Positions 1 through 11,309 of a stretch of 64,000 bases of DNA are shown here, piece after piece. A model generated the notes under the pieces. The model made no database searches. It was given only the letters and a program-made list of their open reading frames with translations, and was not told where the DNA came from. This DNA comes from Kingdonia uniflora (Eukaryota; Streptophyta; Magnoliopsida; Ranunculales; Circaeasteraceae). The stretch's first letter is position 1. Each line of letters begins with the position of its first letter. The stretch lies in assembly GCA_014058105.1 (NCBI GenBank), contig JACGCM010000560.1, forward strand, positions 4,898,001 through 4,962,000, read 5' to 3'. A program made the position numbers and the translations under genes.

Positions 1-239
1 ATACCAACATGGCAACATCCCATACCTCAACAAAGAACATCTGATATCTTGGAAATATTGTCTCAGTTAGTTGATTTTCGTAAACAATTTTCAATATAGA
101 TCTAGAATAATTTGAACCATAAGCAAGCATCACCCAAACCAAGAAACAATCACAGAGGATACTCCATTCTCAAAGAATTTCTATTACTTATATAATGCTT
201 GCAGCTATTCAAATACTGTGACATGTGTACCGATCTTTC
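1..239. other. AT-rich flank, no feature seen
   Basis: No coding run, repeat boundary or RNA gene is recognisable here. If the alpha-mannosidase at 8429-10636 is intact, this stretch would lie inside or beyond its very large fourth intron. Confidence 0.4.
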
Positions 240-735
240 TGCAACTAAAATGAACTTTCTAATTGAAGGCAAGTAACGATGACTGAAGTACTACTCTTTG
301 CCCATGCATACGGCACTCTTAGGTTACATTCTTCCTTCCAAATCTGTACCCTACTATGGATGCCAATACCATCCATGACCCTGTTATCCTTGAAGTCTTT
401 ATCAGAATTCACTTCCTTCGGCTGATCTGTAGTTAATGAATTGTTAGCCGAAGAAGTTTGTCTTCAAACGAATAAAGAAAAAGGTATTATTTCATTACCT
501 AGTTAGGCGGTCTTTGCTGTTCCGCCTAAGTATCCTTATAATTGGCAGTACAGACAACAACAGTGCTGATGAGCGTAGCTTCTTCAGGGTTATTGAAAGG
601 CACAATGTCATCTATTGCTGAATAGGGGACATTAGACTTCAAAGCAAAGGGATTATCGCATCGCTGCGTCCTGCCACCTAATGGGTCATCTTCACCTGCC
701 CCTTCGTTATTTTCTATTGTTGCCTGAGAAGTTGC
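240..735 (-). pseudogene. unidentified gene-like fragment, two coding-looking blocks
   Basis: On the minus strand, about 735 to 498 reads as an open, non-repetitive peptide containing GGRTQRCDNPFALKSN and later DDIVPFNNPEEATLIS. It ends at a TAG inside ANYKDT*AEQQRPPN*. A second open block at about 452-240 contains KDFKDNRVMDGIGIHSR and QIWKEECNLRVPYAWAK and ends in a stop. Amino-acid composition looks like a real protein rather than a noise frame, and a TATAG acceptor-like site precedes the first block. I do not recognise the family. It is not any part of GH38 mannosidase that I know, nor a copia, gypsy or LINE domain. It could be two exons of a separate gene, a decayed pseudogene, or chance. 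Function unknown. Confidence 0.3.
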
Positions 736-787
736 AGAAACTTCTTTTTCCTATACCACAATCATTGCAGTCTTTCCATCTGTAGGT

Positions 788-3753
788 TTGTCATTTTCAG
801 TTCCTTCATGTATTTCTCGTTCCAACTGGATTTTTGATTTTGGTATTACACATCATATGGCTAATCATCCTTTCTTATTCACATCTATCATGTGTTTTCC
901 TTCCTCTCATCCTATTTTAACTCCTATGTCTTTGGTTGGTAGTGGTTCAATTATTTCATTTAATTTATCTCTTTCTGATATATATTACATTCCTCAAGTT
1001 GCTTTGAATTTAGTATTTATTAGTGAAGTATTGGACCCGGGATATTCTGTTGAGTTTTCTTCTACTCATTGTCTTGTGCAGGATCATCATTCCCAGAAAC
1101 TGATTAGGACACTGATTGGGACAGGCTGTAGAGAGAGGACTATGTGTTAGAAAAGCTTCACATCCCAGCTATTGTCGCTTCCGCATGCCCGATTGACCTA
1201 TCTTCTTCTTCTTTTGAGTCCAAAGTCATCTAGCTTTTATTTATGGCATTCTCATCTTGGTCATGTTTCTGATTCCTGCTTAAAATATTTAATTGCTTTT
1301 GGAATTATCGAAATGTTACCTAACTTGTAGTAGCTGCAAACTTGCAAATATTTCCGCATTACCTTTTAATAAAAATTCATTTGTTTGTTTTGCACCGTTT
1401 GATTTAATCCAGTCTCATCTGTAGCAACCTGCTCCTATTCCTACTAAAGGGGGGTCAATGTATTATGCTTCATTTATAGATGATCATTCTTATCTTATGA
1501 CCTGTTGTTTTAAGTTTTTGTCAATTTTTAAGTCCCTTTCTGTTATGATTCAGACAAAATACTCTTCTACTATAAAATGTTTTCGATGTGATTTGAGTGG
1601 TGAATACACATCTAGCTTTTTTTGACTTCTTGGCTTTTAATGGGACTCTGCACTTATCTTCTTGTAGTGACACGCCTAAGCAGAATGATGTCGCTGAATA
1701 TAAGCATCGGCATATCGTTGAGACTGTGCAATCTCTTTATTATATGCTAGTGTTTCGAGTGTTTTTTTGGGGAGAAGCAGTTATTACTACTATCAACTTA
1801 ATTAACCGAATTCCAATTGTTTTTACATCTCGTAAATCTCTTTTTTGAAAGAATGTGTGGTAAGCTTCCTGATATTTTCTCTCTAAAGGTTTTTGGTTGT
1901 ACTTGTTTTGTTCTTCGTCCCAAAGTTAATCGTAAGAAGCTATCTGCGATGCGATGTGTGTGTTTCTTGGTTATGGTGAAGGACAAAAGAGATATCGTTG
2001 CTATGATAATGTTGCACAAACATTTTACGTTTCTCGTCATGTTGTTTCTTGAGCATATTCCATTTTTTCAATTCCTACAAGTTCGGGCACATTGAGTAAT
2101 TCTGATCTTTACATTGAATCGTTCCCTGATGATGAGTCTAGTCATGATGATGAGTCTAGTCAGTCTTCTGTTAATAAGTTACCTTTTACAGTTGCTCGTC
2201 CGTCGATTATTCCCACTTATTCTCATTGGAAAAAGGATGTCTCCTCTGCAGGTACTACTCCTCTATCTCTAGGCTGACTCTCAAACAGTTTCTAACAATG
2301 CGAAACTTTGGTTCCAAATATTCTTGTTATTCATCAAATTTTTCTTCTCTTTTAGCATCTATTCACTCTTTCTAAGCCTACCTCCTATAAGGAGGCTATT
2401 CTTGATCATCGTTGGCGACAGGCTATGGATGAAGAAATTTATGCTTTGCATAAGAGGAATTAGTTCAATTGCCTTATGGTAAAACAGCAGTTGGGTGTCG
2501 ATGGGCCAATAAAATAAAATAAATTAAGTTTGATGGTTCTGTGGAGAGTTATAAAGCTTGATTGGTTGCAAAAGGATTTGCGCAAGAATATGTTATTGAC
2601 TGTGAGGGAACTTTTGTTCCTGCTGCTAAAATGGCGAATGCTCGCACCTTAATTGCGGTTGTATCTATTTGGAAGTGAGGTCTTTCACAGTTGGATGCGA
2701 CAAATGTGTTTCTCAATGGAGACTTAAATGAGGAAGTTCACATGATTCCTCCTCCGGATGTTTGCCACAATCATGGAGAGGTATGTAGACTTTGGAAGGC
2801 GGTGTATGGTCTCAAACAAGCTCCTCGAGCTCGGTATGAGAAGTAATCTACAGTGATGACTGAACTTGGTTTTCGAACTACCATCGTGATCCGGCTTTGT
2901 TCATTCATTCCACTTCAGCTGCCGTATTTTTCTTCTTTAGTATGTGGATAAAATGATTTTAAAGGGAATGGCATTGTATCCTCGAAGTTAGAGTCACAAC
3001 AAAGATTTAAGATGAAAGATATAGGAATTTTTTGTTATTTTCTTGATATTGAAGTAGCTTATTCTCCCAGAGAATATCTCCTTTCTCAATACAAGTATGC
3101 AGTGGATGTTATTTCTCGAGTTCTTCTTACTTCGTATCAAGTTATTGTTGGCAATTTAGTATATCTCACAATTACAAGGCTCGATATTGTTTATTAATTT
3201 GTCTCTTATCCCACTATTTACTGATCAGCTGTATTTTGCGTTATCATCGCAGTACTTTATATCAAAGCTTGTTGCTTTCTTCTACATATGCTTTAGAGCT
3301 TCGAGCTTTCTCTAACGTTGATTGGGTTGGTAAGTCTACTAATGATTTTTGTATCTTTCTAGTGACCGTCTCATTTCTTGGAAAAGCAAGAAGCAAGATA
3401 TAGTTTCTTGTTCGTTTCCTGAAGTTGGGTATTGTTTTATGGGTACGACAACTGATGAGATAGTTTGGTTGCATTGGTTACTTGCTGATTTGGGTCGCTT
3501 CCTTCTATTATGCTTGTGCTCTGATAACAAGAGTATTATCTATAATGCACATAACTCTGTTTTTCATGAACGTGCAAAGCATATCGAGATTGATTGCCAT
3601 ATTACGCGCCATCATTTAGAGCATGGCATAATCTTTCTGCCATTTGTCCCTTCTCCTACACAATTTGTTGATTTCTTCACAAAGGCTTATACTATTTCGC
3701 GCTTCCGTTTTCTTCTTGGCAAACTCTCGATGCTTCTCACTATAACATCGTGA
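788..3753 (+). pseudogene. copia pol polyprotein remnant (PR-IN-RT-RH)
   Basis: The protease block starts with WIFDFGITHHMA, where copia proteins normally read WIFDSGAxHHM, so the catalytic DSG has become DFG. LWHSHLGHVSD is the GAG-pre-integrase motif. Integrase is spread over several frames (FIDDHSYL; GEYTS; later KVFGCTCFV). RT retains [23 protein letters not shown] and [14 protein letters not shown], but the YVDD box reads YVDK at about 2940. RNase H is the best kept part: 3349-3753 is one open frame with SDNKSIIYNAHNSVFHERA and HIEIDCHITRHHLEHG, ending just before the polypurine tract. At least a dozen stops or shifts separate these blocks. Assignment to copia is secure; the lineage within copia was not determined. 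Confidence 0.85.
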
Positions 3754-3768
3754 GTTTGAGAGGGGGGA

Positions 3769-3934
3769 TGGGTTAGTAATTTATATGTATAATGTTAGGG
3801 TAGTTTAGATTATCTTTGTAGTAAGGGTAGTTTAATCTTTCTTTGGTTTAAGGCCCCTTTGTATATATATAACCCTTTGTACCCATTATAACTCAATTTA
3901 TTGAATATAACAGTCGATTGTTTACAGTTCCAAC
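3769..3934 (+). repeat. copia 3' LTR
   Basis: Follows the purine-rich TTTGAGAGGGGGGA at 3755-3768, begins TGGGTTAG and ends TTCCAACA. It contains a TATA-like run (tatatatataacc, about 3862) and short AT-rich R/U5-like sequence. The length, 166 bp, is short but usual for some copia lineages. No upstream partner LTR is present, so the exact borders rest on the TG...CA ends and the tract only. Confidence 0.6.
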
Positions 3935-5129
3935 ATTTTTTTCCCTTTGATCTTCACATGCTTCGTAATCACAACAATTTCAAGGACGAAGGTTCTAGTA
4001 TGAATCGTCAATGTTGTACAATATATCAATTGAGAGTAACAGTGGACACTAGAATACCCTGGTCTAGGACTGTACAGAAAACCCGAGAACCTGAATCGGG
4101 TGGCTCAGGCCGATTTTGGAGATCGGTTCCGACTTTTATTGTTTAAACACGAATAAAACCAGATCGGTTTTGGGTTAAAACTTTGGTTTAGTGATAAACC
4201 CGAACCGACCAGTTTAGTCCTTAGGTATTAGAATTAGATCAGTTATCTCGCGACTCCTCTCTCAGTCTCTCTCACGGCTCCTCTCTCTCATTGCCTCCAT
4301 GCTTTCATCGCTTCCATGCTCTCGCGAACTGGCAAAACCTTCTTGTAGTTGTACACAAACAATCTCCAATTTAAGGACAGAGATTGCAATCTCCAATTTC
4401 AAATTTCAATCTCCATGAATACTCAAACAAATCACAGCCAATCCCCGAGGAACTTGTCATCGACTCCAGGTAATCGTTCTCTCTCGCTCTCTCTCATATG
4501 GTATAATCACTGTAATTAGATCTTATGATGTTTGTTTAGTGATTGCCTATTGTTGGATTGGTAAACCCATTTCTGATCCAGGGATTGATTAGTTCTGATT
4601 TAGTGTAATCAATTCTAACGATGTTTGCTTAAAGTCCTCACCATATAGATCAATTTCATATTAATTTATTACTTTGTTGTATCTTATTTAATGGGGTTGT
4701 TTGTTTGTGAGAAACCAAAGAGGGAGAGAGGGGAGGAGGAGGTGATGCTTCTTTAATAGGGGTTCTAATTTTGGGGTTTCTCTATTCATGAAAAGAATAA
4801 CCCACTTTCTTATGAGCTTTGGGTTTGGGGTTTATGGTGGGACATGAATAGTGATTCCTGTTAGCTTTGAACAAGTTTGCTTTGGGTTTTTTGGTTCATA
4901 CAGTAATGCAAGATGATGTTCGTATTCAGGCTAGAATGTAATCGTGAATGTGTATCGTACATTTGGTTAACAACCCTAGGTAGATGCTCTTAGTATATAT
5001 ATATATAATTTTTTTTTATAATGATAAACAAGGAGTAATGGATTTTATTAAAGAGATGTGTTTGTAATTACGTAACCATGTGTTTTTGCTTAATATAAGT
5101 TGTTCTTTATTTCAATAATTGGGAGTTCT

Positions 5130-6840
5130 TCAGCGAGTAAAGACATAAATCTACAAGAAGTTCAAGATTGGCTTGAGATCGAAAGCCAAAAGGAAAAAGA
5201 AAATGAAGTTGAAGCTTTAGAATTGGCATCGAACAAGAAACGGAAAACAACATAGGAGGTATGGAACCATTTTACATCGAACAAGCCAAAAGTACCTTCC
5301 GCGTGACTATAGCTAGGGATTATCTTGCCATGTACATGAAAGAAAAAAAGAAATTGAAGAAAATAATAAAAACTTACAAGATTTGTCTAACCATCGATGC
5401 ATAGACCTCACTTCAAAATATCAACTATATGTGCTTAACCGCGCATTACATTAATAGTGAGTGGAAATTAAACAAACAGATACTCAATTTTTGTGTCATT
5501 GTAAACCATAAAGTTGAGACTATTGGGAGGACGGAGGAGATATGTTTGATAGATTGGGGTGTAGATAACATATTCACTCTTACGTGTGATAACGCAAGTT
5601 CGAACAACTTGGCGATTGATTACCTTAAAACGAAGCCTAGACATTGGCAAAAATGTACTATTGGCTCATGAATTCATGCATATTAGATGTTCTGCACATA
5701 TCCTAAACCTAGTCGTGAAAGATGGCTTAAAGCAATTTGATGCTTCAATTGCTCGAGTATGAGATGCAGTTAGATATGTAAGATCTTCTCCATCTAGGTG
5801 GATGAAATGGAAAAAATGTATCGAAGAAGCTAAAATTATTAGCAAGAAAAATGTTTGTTTGGAAGTTTCTACTAGGTGGAATTTTACATATCTTATGTTA
5901 GATGTGGCAGTGAAATTTGAAGAAGCTTTTGTGAGGTTTAAGGAGTATGATCATAATGGAACATATTTCAAATACTTTCATGGGAAAGACCAAAATTATG
6001 GTTTGCCACCAGGGAAGGTTGATTGGGATAGATGTAGGTTGTTTGTGCAATTTTTGAGAGTATATTATATGTCAACGACCAAAATTTCAGGTCTAACTAT
6101 GTCACTTCCGATCTCTTATTCAACAAAATTCTTAGCGTTAAAAATAACTTGAAGGTACCAAGTGATCATGAGGATCCGGGTTTAAAGTCGATGGGTTTGA
6201 ACATGATTGAAAAATATGACAAATATTGAGACCTTGAGAAGTTGAATCCGTTGTTGTTAGTTGGGGTGATGCTTGATCCACGTTTGAAGCTTGATTATAT
6301 TGAGTTTGGCTTGACGAGACTATATGATGAAGGTAAAGTTGCTTCAATATGTGATAGGGTAGAAAAGACACTACATAAGTTATTTTTATCTTATGTTGGA
6401 AATGGCCTAAACCCAATTACGTCAACATCGCATATCGGTAATACGATGACATAGGATGTGCTGGAAGACCCCGTTAGTAAATGGAAGAGGCATGAAAAAG
6501 GGAACTCAGGAATGCATCGGAAGTCGAGAAATATTTGAAAACGGAATTTGAAGACGAAGTAAAAAGAAAGAAATTTGAAATCTTGTCTTGGTGGAAGAAC
6601 AATAGTGTTATCCGGTTCTCTCTCTTATTGCACGGGATATATTGGCTATCTGGTTACTTCAGTAGCTTCTGAGGCCGCCCTCACTTAGTACGGGAGGTCG
6701 GATACTTGACCCGTTCCCTAGTTCTTAGCGACCGAACACGGTGGAGGCTTTGACATGTACTCAAAATTGGCTTCGGTCAAAGGAAAAGCCAATTGAGATT
6801 CAAGCTCCTGTGAAGGAGATTGAACAATATGATGTGATTA
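5130..6840 (+). pseudogene. hAT transposase (RICESLEEPER/DAYSLEEPER-like), broken
   Basis: hAT transposases are DNA-binding nucleases with an N-terminal BED zinc finger and a C-terminal dimerisation region. Here a basic KKRKTT and VWNHF run (about 5230-5280) marks the remains of the BED domain. 5429-5671 keeps MCLTAHYINSEWKLNKQILN and TLTCDNASSNN, with the catalytic aspartate block. Then RCSAHILNLVVKDGL, STRWNFTYLMLDVAVKFEEA and MLDPRLKLDYIEF follow in shifting frames. The C-terminal dimerisation block is recognisable at about 6660-6800 (VASEAAL and TVEALTCTQNWL in two frames). In-frame stops (for example V*DAVRY at about 5760) and several frameshifts make it non-functional. The cellular homologues in this family are nuclear. 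Confidence 0.8.
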
Positions 6841-7008
6841 ATGCGGGTAAAATTTTATTTAGTACTTTAATTATTATCCCCAATTATACGTCAAATTAAA
6901 CTTAACTCAAACTCTTATAATTTTTCTAATTTCTTATAATTGTTTGAGGGCCTTTCCTCAATGTCGATAGAGGATTGCACGAATAATGGAGACAATATTA
7001 CATTTTAC

Positions 7009-7531
7009 GGTTGTGATAAGTTTAAAAGTCTATTTTTGTTCAACATATTACATTTTAATAAAAATTGTCTAATTGTTGCGTTAAACTTTAAATTATTTCT
7101 TTCTTTCTTTTTGTAGGAGAAGAAAGTAGAGTTGTTGATTGCTTTTGTTTTGGCGATAATATATTATGTTATGGATAAGGAGATATTATGCTATGGTTGT
7201 GGTAAGTTTAATAGTCTATTATTGTTTAACATATTACATTTTACTTAAATTTTGTTATTGTTGCGCTAAACTTTAATTTATATCATCCTTTTATTATAGG
7301 AAAAGAAAGGAAAGTTGTAGATTGCTTTTATTTTGGAGAGGAGATATTATGGACTTGTAAAACTATGAACTTTATTTTTATTTTGGTCTCTTATGTTATG
7401 GACTATTTTATGGAGTTGTAGATTGCTTTTATTTTTGGAACAGAGATATTATGGACTTGTTGATTATAGACTTTATCTTTATTTTTAGTATCTTATGTTA
7501 TGGACTATTTTATGGAATTGTGGATTGCTAT
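7009..7531 (+). repeat. tandem duplications in the hAT 3' region
   Basis: Two copies of a unit of about 186 bp begin at 7009 and 7195, each starting ggttgtg(a/g)taagttta. They are followed by two copies of a unit of about 100 bp at about 7343 and 7446, each starting gatattatggacttgt. The second unit overlaps the end of the first, so the array probably grew in two steps. The region is AT-rich and non-coding. Confidence 0.75.
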
Positions 7532-7946
7532 TGAGTATTGAGTCGATTGTATGTCCTAATGTATGACATTAGATTTGGTTACTATTGTTTAATCTATTTT
7601 ACAGGTTATTTGTTGTATTGGTCATATCTTAGAGGCAGTCATGCCAAAATTTTAATAGAATTGATCAATTAGTTATTTTTGTTGTTTTTAAGTTGTATTT
7701 AGGTTTTGGGCTTTTTTGCCTCTTTTTTTAACCAAACAGTCAATGAGTTATGATATTTTGCATCTGTATTTTTATTTTTATTTTAAATTAATTGTACTTT
7801 AAAAAAAAGGACCCAGCTCGGGTCCGGTTCGGGGTTGGGAGCAGTCTGGGTTCAGAAACATATAACCCGATTAACCTGGTTCGGATCCGGCCCAGGACAT
7901 AACCCGGGCCGACCCGACCCGACCCGTAAACAGCCCTACCCTACTC

Positions 7947-8428
7947 ATATTAACCAAGTAACCCAAGCATGTTATGATTAACCTAAGTACTACTTTAATT
8001 CCTCATAACTGTAACCCATGCAATTGGAGATGGCCAATCGTGCATGTACCATATCTAAACAGACACGATAAACAACAATTCTCTCAAGTAAATCTTCAGC
8101 ACGTTATGGAAACCCATTAGCACCGGGGATAAGATTTATCTTATAATGAATAACAGAGTTTTGTACAGTGAATGGCCAAAAAAAAAAATCAATGGGGTAC
8201 ACAGACAGATGAGCATGTTTGGACGGCCCTAGAGATTGCTGCAAACACAGACCCACATGGTAAAGGTCGTAGAGCGTTACCGATATACATAAGCGGACTT
8301 TGTTCGGTATCCTGAGAATGGTGGGTAACGGCAAAAACATTCAGTCCATAGACTCCATACTTCTTTTTTTCCTTCACACATTACTAATACCTAAGCTCAA
8401 AGTCAAAAATAATAAAATAAAAATTTAC
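7947..8428. other. presumed intron 4 of the mannosidase gene, no exon seen
   Basis: Follows the intact donor of exon 4 (GT at 8428-8427 on the minus strand). I searched both strands for the expected next GH38 block and did not find it. Short open frames here show no family resemblance. Confidence 0.4.
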
Positions 8429-10636
8429 CTCGGCCCCAAGCAGGTAAGCTTGCACGGCGGAGTGGCCAAAGGGATCAATTTGCCACCCAGCACGAGGAGT
8501 CTTGTTGAATTGTTGTTTTATCAAACGGTGACCTAAAGTTGTTTGGTCAATCATATCTATGTAATGTGATGCTGCTTCATCATGCATACACCAGCCACCA
8601 TTCCTGTTCCAAAACAAGCAATATTTAGTACAATGTCCAATTTACGTTTAGGAAATGGAAGCATAGTTCGATTTGCTAATATGATACATACACGAACTCT
8701 AATTGACCGGAGTAAACTAGTTTCTTCATCTCTTCCTGTATTTCCAAGCTTTGCTCTGCCCACCACCGTTGGAAAAAAGCCTGGTAACAGAGACAGAAAC
8801 TTCAAAACTAACATTCTACCACAAAATTCAAAATATAGTTCGTACATAGGTAGAAGATAAATATGAATAGAACAGATGGTTACCTACTAATTGTCTTATC
8901 TTTTTAGTTTGACATACTCAAGCATACCTGTTATTAATTCTTGCCACAACTTAATTACCAAAATCATGATTACTATTTTATAAACTAATCCTTACGTAAA
9001 TATCATAATTTTGGCAATAGAGAAAGGAAACATGGAGATTAAGAGGATCAAATCACTATCTGAGCTCGAGAGGACACGAAAATGTGAAACCCAAAATATA
9101 AGAAAGAAGATGTTACGTTATACAATTAATAAAGTAATGGTATTTGACCAAGAGATAACAAATAAAGGTAACCAAATCCAAGTCGCTAACTCTTACATTT
9201 ATTTTTTTGCAATAGATAAGCAAGTTTTATTGAGATATAATATCAGTTACAAGAATAATGCAAGGCTTAGCTGCAGACATGTCCCACAGTCTAACTCAGC
9301 CAAATTAGCTAGCTAAGTAAATCTGAAATAAGTTTGATGAGGGTCTTCAATGCTCTTTAAAAAGGCAGGTCTTCTTGTGAACCATTCTCTAGTACCAGGG
9401 CCAGTCTGCTTGCTCTTTTGGCGCTAGAATCTGCACTAAAATTCACCTCTCAATGAGTGCTGGATACAGATAGAGAAAAAAGTTTTTTAGAATTTCCATT
9501 TGCTGTAAAGTTGCCAAGGACATCATCTCTATTAAGGGCCTCCACTGCTGCTTGAGAGTCAGATACCACAAGGATTTTGTGCGAGCCCTAATTATGAGCT
9601 ACTTCCATTGCTACTACTACACATGTACATTCTGCAAAGAAGGATGAAGTAACTTCTATATTTTCTACCAGCACCCCTTTAACAATGCCTCGATAGTCTC
9701 TGAAAACAGCCCCATATCTCTTACTCTCAGTTTACCAAAACTTCGACTTATCGGAGTTTAATTTAATACAGTTGACAATTCTTCATGCAGATCTTAGAAA
9801 GGAGAGCAGCTTCTTTGATGTTTGTGAGAATAGTATTCTTCACTTCCGAATAAAGCACCACAACATTTTCAAAAAGAATCTTATCCCTTGAGTCCCAAAG
9901 TGGCTAATTCTTACATCATTTCAATCTCCAGCACTAGTAGTGAATTTTAAAGTGCTCCAGAAATTTGGTGTTATAGAATTTGCATTCGCAGTGTGGGTAT
10001 TAAATTTGCAGTCTGTAGCCGTCTATTCTGGATGGACACTTTTACTGCTCGAATACCAACTGTACTAAACGACTACCACTAACCCCATAAATAACTACGT
10101 AATTTAGGATATACGAATGGAAGTATTATTCATTTGAGCTACATTGTATACAACCTCATTAAAACAAACTGTCAATCAAATTAAAATTAAAATTTGATAA
10201 TATTAACATTAAGAACAAACATTCATGTACCTGTTCACCAAAAATAAACTTCCTATTAGGATCACGAAGCAACGCCACAACCAACGAATCCAACACATTT
10301 CTAACTGACGCACCCTACACAAAACAATAATGAAATCACATATTAAGTACAACACATTCACCTCTAAAGCACATCAAAATCAACAAACTATTCATTAAAA
10401 TCATCACATTATACCTGAATACTATTATTCGATCCAACAAAGTACTGATCAATCGTCTTCAACCACCCAACATCATCATGAGAATGCGGAACCAAATGCA
10501 CATTCAACTTCCCCTCCACAGTACCAGCTCCAGTCTCATACTTAATAAATCCTCCATCAACAACCACCACCGCGAAAACCCAGAGAACAAAAACCAACGA
10601 CACCGTCTCCGTCACCGTGACCGATGATCTCCTCAT
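8429..10636 (-). CDS. GH38 alpha-mannosidase, first four exons
   Basis: Class II alpha-mannosidases remove alpha-linked mannose from N-glycans in the vacuole or apoplast. Exons, minus strand: 10636-10415 (74 codons), 10314-10231 (28 codons), 8780-8692, 8603-8429. Every junction has GT donors and AG acceptors, and phase is kept throughout (570 nt, 190 codons, no stop). Exon 1 opens with a basic start and a hydrophobic run of about 20 residues (signal peptide), then [17 protein letters not shown], the zinc-binding GH38 motif. Exon 2 carries [19 protein letters not shown], exon 3 [11 protein letters not shown], exon 4 [20 protein letters not shown] and [20 protein letters not shown], whose DPFGHS holds the family's nucleophile aspartate. 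Plant enzymes are about 1,000 residues, so roughly four fifths is missing here. It is either a live gene with a transposon-filled intron 4 running past position 1, or a 5' fragment. The start is chosen by the signal peptide. Confidence 0.9.
8781..9196. other. intron 2 sequence, nothing recognised
   Basis: AT-rich intron DNA between exon 3 and the LINE tail. A plus-strand open frame of about 100 codons is present but has low-complexity composition and no recognisable motif. Confidence 0.4.
9197..9965 (-). mobile_element. LINE 3' end with RNase H, inside intron 2
   Basis: Minus-strand frames read [20 protein letters not shown], then a LINE-type RNase H domain: [41 protein letters not shown] and [13 protein letters not shown], covering the D/E/D metal-binding positions. 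One in-frame stop follows VAH. A 3' untranslated tail with an AATAAA-like signal ends in an A-rich run (T-rich on the plus strand at 9198-9213). The copy is 5'-truncated, as usual for LINEs. It lies wholly within mannosidase intron 2 (8781-10230) in the same orientation as the gene. Confidence 0.7.
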
Positions 10637-10895
10637 TATCCCAACCTTGTTTTCTCCAAAACAAGATTGAGTGTTATAGCTGGAGAGACTTTTAGTGGTA
10701 TTATTAAAACAATTAAGATAGAGATTAAGCAGATTAGGCGGCGATGATGACTAATTAATGAAGACAAATTGACCTTGGTTTATCCTCTGGAGTTTTCGAG
10801 CCGGCTTGGAATTAGGGTATGGCTTTGGGGGTTTGGGGGTTTGAGTGGTATTTGAGAAGTGTTGTTAACGGTGGTTTTGGTAAAAATCGACATTA
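10637..10895 (-). promoter_or_regulatory. presumed 5' leader and proximal promoter of the mannosidase
   Basis: The 259 bp between the mannosidase start codon and the MITE. No convincing TATA box could be placed. The assignment is positional only: the core promoter must lie here or within or beyond the MITE. Confidence 0.35.
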
Positions 10896-11200
10896 GAGCA
10901 TCTGGTGTAGTCTCCCAGTAGTTAAAATAAAGAAGGAGAAAGTGAGTTTCAATACTCCCTCCCCACTCAACGATGAGGAGAGAGAGAGATTTTGGGTAAT
11001 CACCTACTTAAGACAACTTGAAAGCCTCATTTTTTATTAAAATCAATACGTGGAATGTGTTCACAAACATTAAAACCACTCCTATCCAATAGATTTATGA
11101 CACATCACCGTTAAACTTGTTATTTTGAGGAGTTCCCTTTCGTATTTATAGAACATTCAAATCTCATATCATAAAATTATAGGTAATCTACTCGATGCTC
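10896..11200. mobile_element. Tourist-like MITE (PIF/Harbinger group)
   Basis: A 305-bp element beginning GAGCATCTGGTGTAG and ending CTACTCGATGCTC, giving a 7-bp perfect and longer imperfect terminal inverted repeat. It is flanked on both sides by TTA (10893-10895 and 11201-11203), the target duplication of PIF/Harbinger elements. It has no coding capacity and contains a GA-rich run at about 10980. It sits about 260 bp upstream of the mannosidase start. Confidence 0.75.
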
Positions 11201-11309
11201 TTAAAGTAATTAAATTGAGAGCTTTGAATAAAGTTCGTTAAGAGAAATTATAGGGAGTGTTGTGGAACAAATGTTCTTGTTTTATTGAGGAGATATTATA
11301 GTTGTTATT

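Larger units (their letters stand above)
745..3934 (+). mobile_element. Ty1/copia retrotransposon, 5'-truncated and decayed
   Basis: Domains appear in copia order: the end of gag and protease (788-1150), GAG-pre-integrase (about 1220-1330), integrase (about 1430-2060), reverse transcriptase (about 2440-3200), RNase H (about 3240-3753), polypurine tract (3755-3768) and a short 3' LTR (3769-3934). The integrase-before-RT order is the copia hallmark. No 5' LTR, primer-binding site or complete gag is seen upstream, so the left end is truncated or eroded. Multiple stops and frameshifts make it non-autonomous. Confidence 0.85.
4065..7938 (+). mobile_element. hAT element, sleeper-like transposase
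   Basis: Begins TAGGACTGTACAG and ends CTGTTTAC...AGCCCTA in inverted orientation (reverse complement TAGGGCTGTTTACGGG), so the terminal inverted repeats match imperfectly. The flanks are CCCTGGTC (4057-4064) and CCCTACTC (7939-7946), an 8-bp target duplication with two differences, as expected for hAT. The subterminal DNA at both ends is rich in cgggt/acccg words. A decayed transposase lies inside and the 3' third holds tandem duplications. Length 3,874 bp. Confidence 0.85.

Noticed and set aside
8104..8377. Open minus-strand frames just after mannosidase exon 4
   Set aside because: Translated in all frames they lack the expected GH38 motifs and no acceptor-delimited exon fits.
9011..9316. 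Plus-strand open frame of 101 codons
   Set aside because: Runs antisense through intron 2 into the LINE 3' tail; lysine/asparagine-rich composition typical of AT-rich noise.
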